DNA from: Gnetum montanum
Taxonomy: Eukaryota; Streptophyta; Gnetopsida; Gnetales; Gnetaceae
DNA: 64,000 nt
Reading direction: 5' to 3'
Assembly (NCBI GenBank): GCA_015680685.1
Contig: MNCI01016011.1
Span: 554,296 to 618,295 of the forward strand
Shown: positions 10,911-23,155 of the stretch, piece after piece
How positions within the stretch are numbered: the first letter of the stretch is position 1
Layout of the letters: the number at the start of each line of letters is the position of its first letter
Translations under genes and position numbers: made by a program
The notes under the pieces: generated by a model
What the model was told of the DNA's origin: nothing
What the model saw: only the letters and a program-made list of their open reading frames with translations
Database searches by the model: none

Positions 10911-13300
10911 AAAACTCATTATAAAGTTCACAAGTTTGGGATTGAGTTGTTTAAAAAATTATGGAAGTGACAAGATTAACTCTAACTAATTGGATAATTT
11001 GAGTATTGCATTACAAAATTTATTCAAGTGTTTACAATCATGGACTCATAACAAAATTAAACACATTACAAAAAAACTTTTTATGTAGATACAGACAAAA
11101 ATGTCACAAGGCATATGCCCTTAGTGGTGCTAAGCAATGGTGGCACCTACAGTGGCTTCTCATGCCTTGATGCAGGATATGACTACCTTGCTACTAATGC
11201 TATTGTTGATCTCAGTTGAAATGCATCTACTCAAGCCTTCATTTTCTTCTCCTTTGTCCTAAGATCACGGATTGTCCAAGCCAATTCACCTAGATTAGTA
11301 GGTGTGGAAACCTTCCAAGGATAAGGTAGGATTAGACACATGTCATGAGCATTGATGAACCAAGCAATGAATTTAATATTGAATGACTTCATTATGTTTT
11401 GTAGCTCTTGGTAGTCACTCATTCATTTAGCTAAGCTCTCTACTACAATTCTTTAATTTTCCACCTTTTCTTTGAGGTATTTAAGCTTCATACTACCAAC
11501 TCCCAATTTTTGTCACACCTCTTTATGAAGCTTGTAATTATTCTTGTATAAAAAGTATGAATTATCCACTTCTTTCTCTAGTTTTAATCTTAATCTCCTA
11601 GTAGTAAGCATCACAAGATTGGGAGAGTAGAGATTTACCAACTCCATGTACTTTGTCATCTCTTCAATTTGTAGCTTCTTCATGCAAATTTTTACTTTAT
11701 TATATGCATTGAGTTCATCAAAGATGCACTACCATGCATCACCATGGAGTTACTTAAGGGCTTCATTTATTTTATTCTTAGCCCATCAAATTCTATTTTC
11801 ATTAATTTCTTTCTATGTGTCAACCTATTCCCTATAATAATTCTTATGTTTTTCATATTCAAGGTCTCAGTCTTATCTTGATTGTCTATTTCTACCTTAT
11901 TGCACATACCTTCTTCATTGAAATATTTTTAATTTTTACTAGCAATATGCATACATCCACATTTACTTTCATCAATTTCTCCTACTAGTACTTAAGGTAT
12001 TTTTCTAATTGTTCTTTTGTTTTTGAACCTTAAGTAGCCTTGAACTTTCCTTCATCAAATTCTTGTTTTCCTTGCATACCTAGGTATGGTTCTTATTTAT
12101 TTTGTTTAATATTTCCTTTTTCAAGCATGCATCTAAGATGACTCTATCCTTTTCCATCTTAACCTATTATTTTTTAGTCTTGATTTGTTCAAATGTCTTA
12201 TCTCTTGTTAAACTAGCTTGGAGAAGACTAGGATCAAACAAATGAGCTTTCAATTGGACAACTTTAGCTATTAATTGTTGATTCAGTGATGTGACCTCTT
12301 GAAGTTCTACAATTAAAATTTTACCCTTTGTCTTAATCTATGCAAAATGGATTGATGTAATATATTCTTAAATGTCAAATACATATGAAATTGATGGCTT
12401 TATAACCACCAATCTATCTAGAACTTCCTCATGCTAAGCTACATTCATACCCCTTGAACTAGTTCCTATGAACATCTAGATGTCTACTATTATAGCAAAG
12501 TCTAGTACTACTTCTATAGGAACCACTAGTACTTCTTCAATTTAGTTAGTCACCACCTTTGCAGCTATCTCCTATCTTTTGTGTGGCATAATTATCATTA
12601 TTGTTTCTTCTTCCTCTTCCATCATCATAGAGAAAATTGTAGCATTACCCAAATCTCTAGCATCTTATTGATGATTGTCCCAAATGATACATATCTCACC
12701 AAGATGCCACTCTTCATTGTTAGAAATGGTGAGTCACGTTGGTGATGCTTGCAATTGCTCATAAACCTCTTGAGAAGTAAGCTCCAAGAAAGGCCCAAAG
12801 TTGGGTTCTTATAGGATGGAACTTTAATTTTCATTCATCCTTATATTTTCTAGGTATGCCTCCATTAAGGTGAGTTCTAGGTTAGGTACTTCATCTTGCT
12901 TATATTACTTGCCAAGTCTCTACAATTTGAATTTTCCTAACTAATTCTAACTCGAGCTCTTCTCTAAGAGACCTAGTTGTATGCATGGCCTCTAGTTTAT
13001 GTTATGGTTATTCATGCCCTCATTTATATCCTTCTCTTGGTTACTTTTCCTTTAGAATAGAACACCTATTATGGACCTCTTATAGGTGTCATTTATAATC
13101 ACATGAACAATTGATTATTAGTCTTAGTCATTATCTTTAGGCATTTTTACCATTAATCATCCTTATATTTTGGATAATTTTAAAAGAATTTGTATTAATT
13201 CTCTTGAGTGATTGCAATATATTATCCAAGAGGTCCTAACATAGCTAATCATTCTTAAATAATCATTATTTTTATCATTAATTAGCATTTACTACCTTAA
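10911..13300 (-). pseudogene. 3' ORF of A3: coiled-coil-like, broken
   Basis: Lies between the internal TATA-like module (13515) and the 3' LTR. Translating the - strand in pieces gives acidic and K/E/Q-rich segments, among them an EEEEET run near 12605-12620 and a helix around TSLNQQLIAKVVQLKAH (about 12230-12290). Near the 3' end an open segment (11231-11422) contains FNIKFIAWFINAHD and LRTKEKKMKA. Position matches the 3' ORFs of A1 and A2, but I could not match its sequence to theirs apart from general coiled-coil composition. Stops are frequent. Function unknown. Confidence 0.45.
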
Positions 13301-13514
13301 TTATTCAAAAATTACAATTTCTAAAGTATTCAAAATCATTAATTTCCTACCCTTATAATGTAGATCTTGACTCTGGAAGCTCATAATTCATTGAATGACT
13401 TAAATAAGGTATATGGTTCACATGATATGGTTGTTGGAAGGTTTGGGTTCTCAAAAATGCAAAACATCCCTTCTAAGAATGAGAAAAATGACAAAAAATT
13501 AGCTAACTCCCATA

Positions 13515-13524
13515 GGTATATATA
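13515..13524 (-). promoter_or_regulatory. Internal TATA-like module (A3)
   Basis: The complement reads CTATATATACC, followed by a phrase 'gggagttagctaattttttgtc'-like that matches A2 19660-19690. A2 inserted ten bases from it. Confidence 0.4.
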
Positions 13525-13529
13525 GTTTT

Positions 13530-13534
13530 GTTAG
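13530..13534. other. Possible target site duplication of A2, left copy
   Basis: GTTAG; the right copy at 24048-24052 is ATTAA. The two differences are both G/A. Confidence 0.4.
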
Positions 13535-14403
13535 TGATAATTCCATATTTGGATGCATTACAATATCATATCAATGATGTCATTAATACAATTTCATAGC
13601 ACATGCAATGTCATCATTGATACGATATCTCAGGATGTGTGAAACCCTATACATATGACACTTTAGGTCCATGATCTGCTAACTTTTCATTCACAGAGTC
13701 ACTAGACTCTTCCAGTTTGATTTCCTATCTTAGACGTATCAATAGTGAATGCCTATAGTGTGATGTGTCATAGTGAAAAGAATCTTTCTTTGAACAGTTT
13801 GTACTTGGGCACAAGTTGTGAATGGAAATAAAGATCAAGCTATTTTCCACCATTGTAGCATTCTCTTAGTTTATTGTTTTCACTTAGCTTAATGTTTACT
13901 ACTTTACAAGATTAACACCTTACTTTCCAAAGTACCTTATTTTTACTTATTAATAGTATGCAGAATGGGTACGATTGATTTTGAGCATTAAGTGTGATCA
14001 TTTGGTAATCCCAATAGTATTATTGCTTAGTTCACCTAGTAGCATGATACTTGGTAACCCCAGTGGCAATTACATAAGCCCAAGTTGTGTCCAAAAAATT
14101 AGGAATTCTTATGCATCATAATAGGCTAGAATAGATTTATTTTTCCCAGCAAAACTAGACTTAGATATTCTCACAATGTTTACAATTAGGAGTGTAATCA
14201 ACCCTACAACATCACTTATCTTTTGCCTCACTACAAGTTAAACCATACATTTAGACTTTACTAGCTTGAGTGGGAAGATGGCAATCACTAGCTTAATTTA
14301 ATTGCTAGCATATCAACACTGATCATCGATGAATTACAATCACGTTATGCATAAATATTTGTAACTTGTATGGTTGGGTGTTGGATTGCTTCACCACTCA
14401 TCA
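13535..14403 (+). repeat. 5' LTR of A2
   Basis: Begins TGATAATTCC and ends CCACTCATCA; pairs with 23156-24047. A TATA-like CCCTATACATATGAC lies at 13645-13659; the 3' LTR copy (23266-23280) has the better CCCTATAAATATGAC. Confidence 0.86.
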
Positions 14404-14404
14404 T

Positions 14405-14423
14405 TGGCATCATTGTTGGGGAT
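14405..14423 (+). other. Primer binding site, tRNA-Asp type (A2)
   Basis: TGGCATCATTGTTGGGGAT. It differs from the complement of the plant tRNA-Asp 3' end only by C-to-T and G-to-A changes. Confidence 0.78.
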
Positions 14424-14545
14424 AGTTAATGCATGCTAAGTAGTTGATTTCAAAAACTTCATTGTATTCAAAATTAAAAATCTAAATCACATAACCCTTC
14501 AATAAATTTGAAAATACACACTTGAGAAAGTGTCATAGTTTCAAA

Positions 14546-16890
14546 ATGGCTTCAGTTAAAGATAAATCATCACCTACCAAAGAATTGAAATAGGGCAATG
14601 ATAGAACCAGTGATGAAGAAGACTAGGGTACGACCATGCAAACAAGAATATCATACACTCATAATGATCCTTACTACCTAGACTTTACTTTCATCTTTCA
14701 CCAAGATGAGAAAATGAGGTGGAAAGACATATAGGACAACACATTTCTACATTCAAAACATTCACTACTTAACATGCTTCAAACAGCCTTAAGGGGGATG
14801 AATCTAAACTATGTACAAGAAAGGTACCATGTGATCAAACACATGACAAGACCCAACCAATCCATAGAGGCATAAATGAAGAGAGATGTTGCTATGGATA
14901 TTAAACATGCATACAACAAAGGAAAGTAGGTTGACTTTCAAATTGTCCTTGAAGAACTTGATAGTGATGCATTCATTAAAGAAAATGTCTACTAGAATCA
15001 TGAGGACCCTTCTCAAATGCCTATAATCTAAGTTGAAGAACCTATCAAAGTTCAATTACATTTCACCCTAGTAGAGACACCTAGAAGGGAGGCAATAGAC
15101 ACCAAGTACAAGTAGAAATCAAGGCCAAGAGATTCTACTGGATCCCACAAGAAAGAGTATCAGAGTCATCAAAGGAGGATAATCCAACAGCATTCTCATT
15201 ATCATTATAGAGGTATAGAGGTATAAGGAGATAGAGGTATCAAGACGATGATTGGAAAGAACAAAGAACTCATTATCATTATGACCATCAACTGAGATAC
15301 TTTGATCAAGAAGATGAAGACCATGAACTAAGAAGGCATAGGGAAAGAAAAGAGTATTAAGAGAGGTATGAGCATTGAAGGGGGAACTACTATAGTAGAG
15401 CTCATGAACTCGATCATGATGATGAACCCTTGTTGGCAACTTGTAGTATAATTAATATCTAGGAAGCTTTCTATATACCAACTAGGCACATAAGGGATAG
15501 TCACATTAAGTGGCTAGACATGAATAACATGCCCATATTTGAGGGTGGTTACAATTTTGATCCTCAACATCACCTTCAAGCATTCCATGATGCTTATGCC
15601 TTGCAAAACATAGAAAGTAATTGGTAAAAGCGAGAGTTATTCCCAAGGAAACTAGTGAAAGAACCTGAAAGTTGGTACAAATTACTTGAACCAAAATTAG
15701 TTAGGAGATAAAGTACCATCCCGGAAATTCTCAATGGTAATATCAAACTTATTCCTGGGTGTCCAATCTATGAAAATAGATCTAGGGATGAAAGCAAGGA
15801 ATCTATGAATCCCTTGATGTGACAATGGACCGATACTATTCATAGTTACACAAGTGCCCAGGCCATGGATTTTCTTAATGGGAGTAGTTGAGGTACATTA
15901 TTAATGGTCTTTGGAACAAGAGTAGAAAGACCCTTGGGGTTTATGCCCAAGGCCAATTATCCAAAATGTTTGTCCATTGGATACAAATATTAATCAATCA
16001 AGAGGTAAAGGAGGAGAGTGAATTAAGAAAAAGATAATCTGTAGAGGAATACAATAAAGATCCATTCATCCAAAAAAGGGATGTGAGAGTTTGTGATCCA
16101 CAAGAAGAAGAGACCATAGATTAGGTGATTTAGAAAACAACATTACCTATTCAAAAAATTTTCACAAACATAGCGGCCAAGGTAGAAAAGATGTGGAACT
16201 TGATTTATGAGAAGTTTGCAAAGGCCTTAAAGATTGTGGAGGAACAAACTAAGGAAGCCTTCAGTAAAACTAAAGACAAGAAGAAGAAGTGAGATTTTGG
16301 ATAAAAGGAAAAAGTGGCCTTAGTGGCTGAATGTTTAAAAATAAGCTCTAAAGATGTGTTGTATACCAATACCAACATCCCAAAGGATGTTGTCCCATAA
16401 TGGCATACTTACAAGAAATAGGGGCATATGCACTTAACCCCATATTTATTAAGAAATAGATACCAAAATAGTTATCTTACCCTCAAGGTAACTATAGGAA
16501 ACCCTTCCAATCCATGTACTATCCCAGTGGAGCTTACCCACAACCACAAGAGTAGTATTATCAACAGTGATAACAATCCCAATTGTGGGTTATGACACCA
16601 TCACATCAATAGTACCCATATTGGCAACTAGACCCATATGGATACTATGTGCAATGCTCAATCTCTCCAAGAAATGCAACTACTCAAGCTCCACAATGTT
16701 AGCCAAATACCATAGACTAACATCACCAAGGATAGACTAAAACTCATACATGCATCCACAAGTAGCTAGTTTCTCAAATCAACATCGTTATTCTTTACCA
16801 CCAGTGCCACCTCCTATAATGTAGGGGGAACTACCATCTCAACCACAACAGAGGAATGCAAATAGGATAACCAACATACAAGGGGAAGTA
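14546..16890 (+). pseudogene. gag remnant of A2
   Basis: A start ATGGCTTC at 14546 lies 120 bp after the primer site. The N-terminal part is charged. The gag core at about 15530-15930 begins near NMPIFEGGYNFDPQHH and includes the W-Y pair (near 15675), as in A1. A KKKK-rich patch near 16280 and a Q/Y/P-rich tail (16480-16860) follow. The reading frame changes several times and contains many stops, mostly TAG. No CCHC zinc knuckle was found. Gag would package element RNA, and because the core resembles A1 and A3 it was probably compatible with their particles. Confidence 0.65.
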
Positions 16891-16956
16891 ATCATGCATG
16901 AACCATGATCCAGGAAATGATCATTCTTCTAAATGAGTCCGAAAAGGATTTGAAGG

Positions 16957-17500
16957 ATGAGGAGCACATCTATTTCAGCTCCATCCACATCCAACCCTCC
17001 AAGAAAAAACGAGCTTCCATTATTGTCAAATGTCAATATGACAAATGTCATGCTAATAGAAAAAGTATTAGACTACATAAAGGTAGGACCACTCCCTCAA
17101 AAACGAATTGATCCAAGGATTCCTTTGATTTATTTACAAGTAGCTGGAAATTTACTGTGCAAGGCTATACTAGACTCAGGTTTTAGTGTAAATCTGATAT
17201 CTTAAGAAACATACAAGGTAGGGAACCTACCACCCTTGAAGAAGTGAAATATAAGGTTAGCTCTTGTAGATCAATCTATCACCATTTTTTTGGGATAGAT
17301 AGAAGATGTGATGACCACTATCAATGGGTGGTCTTATCCAATGGATCTTCTTGTAATTGATGTGAAAAATGATGACAGAGAATTTCCAATCATTACAAGG
17401 AGAGCTTGGTGTAGCACTATGGATGCTATGTTAAGAATGAGAGATTTATTTGTAGAAATATCTAAGGAAGACACATGCAGATCCATACATACATAGCAAA
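16957..17500 (+). pseudogene. Retropepsin (aspartic protease) remnant of A2
   Basis: This would cut the Gag polyprotein. The segment from 17095 reads PRIPLIYLQVAGN and then LLCKAILDSGFSVNLIS, which holds the D-S-G catalytic triad (17169-17180) in its usual hydrophobic setting. A stop follows at once (17203-17205). Downstream, a second part (17308-17496) with INGWSYPMDLLVIDV corresponds to the A3 segment around ISGWLYHTKFLVFHV (29118-29333), which fits the C-terminal half of the fold. A1 lacks this region. Confidence 0.7.
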
Positions 17501-17933
17501 TTCCATGCATTACCAATGATAAAAAAAGGTGTAGCTGTGGACTGACACTTCAAAATGCCAACATAATCACTACACCAATCCACAAAAAATGTGAAAACAA
17601 GTGTATGCACAAGGATAAGCATGAACCACTACATCAAAAGACAACCAGTGGCCAAAAATTGAAAACCTGAAATCATCTAAAACATGCATGGAATAGTCTG
17701 AACCACTTATTAACTCCTATTCTAAGAAAAATACTCAAACTAAGAGCTTACATATGAAAATATTAAACCACAATCATACATCAATAGAAAGAGGAAATAG
17801 GAACTTAGATGATCAAAATCAAGATTACCTAGGATAATAACTGAAAAGTTAAATCACTTAGAATGGTAAGTGAGCAACCCAGAGTGTATGATCCACGGGA
17901 TCTAGGGTCCATTTTCCAAACACTTGCCCATGA
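17501..17933 (+). other. Pol deletion region of A2
   Basis: No coding segment recognised. In A3 the same interval, between protease and internal tract 1, contains RT, RNase H and integrase. Here it is only about 430 bp of AT-rich DNA. Confidence 0.55.
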
Positions 17934-17950
17934 GTTTAGTTGTGGGGGAA
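17934..17950 (+). other. Internal polypurine-like tract 1 (A2)
   Basis: GTTTAGTTGTGGGGGAA. It has the same core as the 3' tract of A3 and internal tract 2 of A1. Confidence 0.62.
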
Positions 17951-19639
17951 ATGCCTTATCCTAATTAAGGAATTAATAAGTATTTTTTTAAGCTTTTTTA
18001 TTTTTTATTTTTTTGTGGTTTATAATTTCTTTTATACCTTTTTCTTTTCTTAATACTTTTTTTTCACATTCTTTGATATTTTATCATTCTTTTATACTTT
18101 TTCATTTCTTAAATTTTTGATATTCTTTAATATTTTCTAGTTCTTTAATCATTTTTCATTGTTTCTATTTTCCTATTTTTTAACATCTTTTCTAATTTTT
18201 CATGATTTTCATGTTTCATTTTCATTTTACTTGTACATATTTCTATCATTTTTTCAATAAAACCCATCAAATAAAGCAAGATGTAGTTCCAAATAAGGTG
18301 AAGATTTCTCTATGTTATCAATCATAAGAGACTAGTTATCTATACAATGAGACCACAACATCCATCCATCCATTTCATTATGAAGAGGTTCTTACCATGG
18401 CCATAATGATATTCTTGTCCTAATACGACTACAAATAAACTTGTGATCATTATGCTTAGATAAAAAAGTAAAAACCAAGTGGAAATGTGAAGGGTGTGAC
18501 ATCAAGGGGATTTGTGGAATCTCTTAGATCACTACTATATGTTCTATCATGTTGCTATGGTTGTAATAATATCCTTGTAGACATAACAAAAAATGGAAGT
18601 ATGAGTTCAATAACTGCTACCTTACCATGTCATTGGAAAGACATGTTACCCATGCTTGAAGGTAGTTCTCTAGGAAGGTCGACATAGTCAAAAATAAAAT
18701 ACATGCATAGAATAAATTTCTAGGGGTCCCACTAGAAAGATATGTTACCCATGCTTGAAGGTAGTTGACTTCTTAGGAATTTCAAAAAAAATAATAAGAA
18801 GTGCAATCAATAAACTCCTCCCTTGGACAAAACACCAAGTGATGATACTCCTTGCAACATTAATAGTCTTATAGTTGTGAATCTAAGATGTCAAGCAATG
18901 CAATGTCACTAGATTGTGGTTTGGGCTTGGTTTGAATCTTGGACAAAAAAGACTAATGATTACTTTAACTACTAATAAAATATAAGAATTCATTATGCCT
19001 ATGGTGAGACACCTCATGTCCCAAGATCTGCAATCTTCTCTATTGTCCATCTTACCTCACTATATAATTAATCATAACTTATGGTTTCAAGTAATAAAGT
19101 GACATTTTCTTAATTCAATAATACTAACATGTGTGTTTTGCTAAAAGGTATGTCTTGCATTCAACTCCTTGAGTGCCTAAGGACACTTTTAGGGATGGTT
19201 ATACAATGGCACTAAGGGCTAGAGCCTACTTTGGGGAGGACCCACTTGTATAACTCTTATATTGCATACTTGATAAGCAATTCCACATCATTTTGTATCT
19301 TTTGAAATGATCAAAATTCAATAAATACTTTGCATCACATATAGAAGTATATCCATACAATTAAAATTTACTACCGATTTCCTATCCATCAGATATACTT
19401 TTGTTGTCTAACATTCCTTCTTCATGAATCTTTAATGTCAAATTATCAAATATTATGCATCATTACTAACCGAAGATCCTCTAAACATGCTTCATATCTT
19501 CCAAAAATTTCATTTGACTTCTTTTTATTTTACTAAGAAATCCAAGAAAAATTTGCAATGTTTGATGGTAATATTATAGCTATGATATTAGAGGTCCTAT
19601 GATGTTGTATCTACGATATATGATCTATAATATCACCTA
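17951..19639 (+). other. Non-coding spacer of A2
   Basis: A T-rich stretch (17980-18260) is followed by sequence homologous to A1 3771-5260. There is an internal near-duplicate: CATTGGAAAGACATGTTACCC at about 18632 and CTAGAAAGATATGTTACCC at about 18731, each followed by ATGCTTGAAGGTAGTT. No gene is supported. Confidence 0.6.
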
Positions 19640-19648
19640 CATAAAAAT

Positions 19649-19660
19649 AGTATATATAGG
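19649..19660 (+). promoter_or_regulatory. Internal TATA-like module (A2)
   Basis: AGTATATATAGG followed by CATAGGAAG. The LTR of A1 has the same order: TATA box, then GCATAGGAAG (597-630). It lies about 560 bp before the 3' ORF. Confidence 0.42.
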
Positions 19661-19839
19661 CATAGGAAGTTAGCAAAATTTTTCATTCCTCATTTTCTAA
19701 GTAGAGAGTTTTTATCATTTTTCTTTCAAATAGTGCTTTGACACACTAACTTTTGATGCTCATAACTTTGCCCTCGTAGCTCAAATTTCTAAAATTCTTG
19801 GACCTTGTCAATCATAGAGCTCTCAACTTAATTGGTTTA

Positions 19840-19858
19840 GGGGGGGGGGGGGGGGGGG
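19840..19858 (+). repeat. Poly-G run of 19 in place of internal tract 2 (A2)
   Basis: Nineteen consecutive G after GGTTTA. It lies where A1 has CTTAGTTGTGGGGGAAGG, between the TATA-like module and the 3' ORF. It looks like slippage expansion of the tract. Confidence 0.7.
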
Positions 19859-20219
19859 TGTACTTAGTGCAATATCATTGAAATTTGAGTCTAAAATTCT
19901 TACTCCTAGAAGATATCTTAAAAGGTAAGTATAAAAGAATAATAAGAATTCTATAAATTTTTTATCTAATAAAGGGCAGAAACACTTAAAAATCCTTCTA
20001 ATAAACCACACTAATTACATTAAGCCATAGACAAGCACTAAAAATAATAATATTAAAATGTTCTAATCATAACAACTAAGGGGCTCCTTTTGAAAATTTT
20101 GTAACCCTATAATCATAATACGATAAGAACTTGATCTAGCCAAGGTTATTAGTAAGGAAAATAGCTATCAAAATCTAGTATAAAAACTTTAATAATTTCC
20201 AAATCCTTGTTGATTATAG

Positions 20220-22970
20220 ATGGCTTTGAAGAGAGGAGTAGAAGGAGGACCTTCACAAATAGGGAGCAAAAGAATCAAAGGCCATGGAAGAGGTTGAATG
20301 GGAGAAAAAACCCAATAAGTAGAACATGCAAAACAAGAGGCTCAATATTTTAGTATCCATAAAGAAACTCCTATCGCAGAGCACTCAACCTAGGTGGAGG
20401 TAGAAGATCCACAAGTACTAGAACAAGCATACTGCCTCACATTGTAACCAAAGTACCTCCAAGACATATAGGAGAAAACTATCATGTCCATGGTGATTGT
20501 GAGATGAAAGTTTCATCCATTCATGGAATTTTCTCCAAGAATAGTTAATACATAACTCCAAGTGTCACCACTATGGCCCACACTCACAAGTAGTGAGAAA
20601 TGATATTTAGGAAAGACATACCAATTTTTACAAAGCTAGCAAGTTGATGCAATGGTTAAAATTAAGGGAGTCTTAGTATCCTATTCAGCGAAGGTTATTG
20701 CCAAAGCTCTCAATGTCCCCAATGAAGGAGCAAAGGTGGAACAACTCTTCACTAAATTTGATATTGATGCAAGAAAACTATGGTTACATTAGACATATAG
20801 CAAAGATGATAAGGATTATAGTGAGCTAACCCCTAAGGAGAAAATATATTTCAAAATTGGCACATATCACTTGTTACCTACTAAAAGGCTCAATTGAATA
20901 TCAACATATGTAGCCAAAGGAAGTGATATCCTGATGGGAAATTTCAATGCAAACATTGCTCTTTCTTTATTAGGAAGCTGTGCAAACAAGCTGAAATCCT
21001 AGGGTATACTAATGACATCCCTAGAAGGGCTCAAAACACTTCATACATAGAAATGCTCAAAGTGGTATATCCAAAGAAAGATCAAGTGGAAAAATCAGTA
21101 AGCATTAAGGGAACTGTAGGAACCACACTTATCATAGCATTCTAGCTACTAGTTAGTAACAATAGGCCAAGCCTAGTAGTCAATAATAGACTAAGCAATC
21201 GCAACAAAAACAATAGTAGTAGCAGAAAATTGCACCACCACCACTATAGGATTACAAGCCATTAATGAGCCATTTGCAACAAATTGTAGAAACTATTAGT
21301 TGGGGAACACATGAAGAGGCTAGTATTTACAAGGTCATAGAAAATGCCAATAGATTCAAAATTTTCATAGGCCCTACCATTAGACAAATATCATTACAAT
21401 CAAGAGAAGGGAATGAATGGTAATAGTAGATATTAGGAAACATTACATTGATTCAAGTGATGCTTGAGACTAGAGAAGGAGCCATAATAGTAATCATGTA
21501 ATGTTAGGATGCAGCAAGAGTAGCTGAGGTGATCACAGATCACATCAAGTAGTCCTTTAACATTTCTATGATGTTACTAGTAGATATTTTAGGAGCAAGA
21601 GACACTTAGATGCTAGCTGGTTCCTCAATGAATCTTGTAGAACATAAGGATATACTTGACAAACTATTACAGATAAGCCAACTCATGTAGAATCCTTTTG
21701 ATATCCTTGGTGATATCACTATAGGATAGTCTAAATTGATAACCACTAAGGAAAAGTTGGTCATGGTAGAGACCAAGGTAGAACATGTTGAGAATTAAGT
21801 CAAAAGGCTATAAGAAGAGCTAGGCACCTTGCGAGTTGAAAGAAGAAATCTTGCATAGTTTTTAGCATCAAACCATCTAGAATAATTTCAAAATGACCAT
21901 GAGAATATGTTGGTTGATCAAAACATGTAGATGAAAAGGGAGAAGGAGGAGGTAGTATGGGATGCTTTAGTAGTAGAAGCCCAAACATATGCCCATGCTA
22001 AAGTAGTTACTACCTTGCAAGAAGAGAATAAGTAGTTAGGTGCAGACAACACAAGTTTGACCAATGCAGAAAAATAGAAAAATGTTCTTGAAGAAAGCAT
22101 CCATTAATTAAGAGAATAATTTATGAGGATCAACTAAGACATGAGCTGCTTAGCCAGAGAAAATAGAACCTTGTCAATGGAAGAAGTCTATGCAATAAGA
22201 TAGAAATCTACCATAGAAATAAATGTGTGAAAAAATGAGGCTAAAAAACATGAGAGGCACAAGGAACATTTCTGTGACTAGATGGGAATGTATAAGTAGA
22301 TCAATGAGAAGGAGATCATGATGGTAAAGGCAAAAATTAGTTCTATCTCTATGTAGAATCTTGATTGGTAGTCAATCTTGGATAGCCTTGCTCATGTCCA
22401 CTAGGCAGAAATAAAGAACAAAGACCTACAGATTGAAGATCTTATAGAGTACATGGGGTTAGCTAATCTTTGTTATGCTAACTTAGCCATGTTAATAGTA
22501 GTCAAGCCTAGAAATGAGCTAAAACAACAAGTAGTAGAAGTGTATGCTTTGTATGAGAAGGAGTTTGCTGACAGAAAGGATGCGCTATAAAACTACACAT
22601 GGAAAAATCAAAACTCAAGATTGTCAAGGCTAGATATCAAGGCCAAAAATATGTTGTAGAAAACCTAGCTCATCACATGATAGATCATTAGGAACTTAGA
22701 AAGACAGCTAGAGCATTCAAGGAAAAACAACAGTAGTTTGTAGCATGATACGTGAAAGCTAATCATATGTTTTTATAGTTGCCATGCCCATGGGATGTAC
22801 TGGCTCTATCACACATCATCCAACAAGCATGAATAGTACATGATCTCCAAACAAAAGAAAAGAACCTTCATGCCCTACTCAATAGAGATTAGTTCAAAAA
22901 GCTTGATGATAAGGGAAGAAACTGATGGAAGAGCCACCACTACTAGTCACTTACATTACATCAAGCTTCT
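20220..22970 (+). pseudogene. 3' ORF of A2: coiled-coil protein, broken
   Basis: The start ATGGCTTTG matches the ATGGC start in A1. The N-terminal part has ELTPKEKIYFKIGTYHLLP and STYVAKGSDILMGNF (about 20820-20945), homologous to A1. The rest (about 21740-22740) is K/E/Q/N-rich with long helices, such as EEVVWDALVVEAQTYAHAK (about 21945-22000) and ENRTLSMEEVYA (about 22155-22195), again matching A1. It ends near MEEPPLL, like A1. No transmembrane or signal segment can be read, so the role is unknown; nucleocapsid-associated or movement-like roles are only guesses. Stops number well over a dozen and are mostly TAG. Confidence 0.6.
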
Positions 22971-23140
22971 TCAAGTTTTTATTTTATTTTGTCAAAAAAC
23001 TGTGTCAAAAATTTTGTACAAACAACACCATAACATTCAGAGTTAGGTAAATAATTTTTTAGTCATATATAGTTAGATCCACCTCCCAATTTTGTAAGTT
23101 ATTGTTTCCTCATTGTTTTTCATTCAAGGATAAGTTTCTA

Positions 23141-23155
23141 GTTAGTTGCAGGGTA
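23141..23155 (+). other. Polypurine tract, degraded (A2)
   Basis: GTTAGTTGCAGGGTA abuts the LTR start TGGTAAATTC. It looks like the GTTAGTTGTGGGGGTA type after a few substitutions. Confidence 0.5.
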
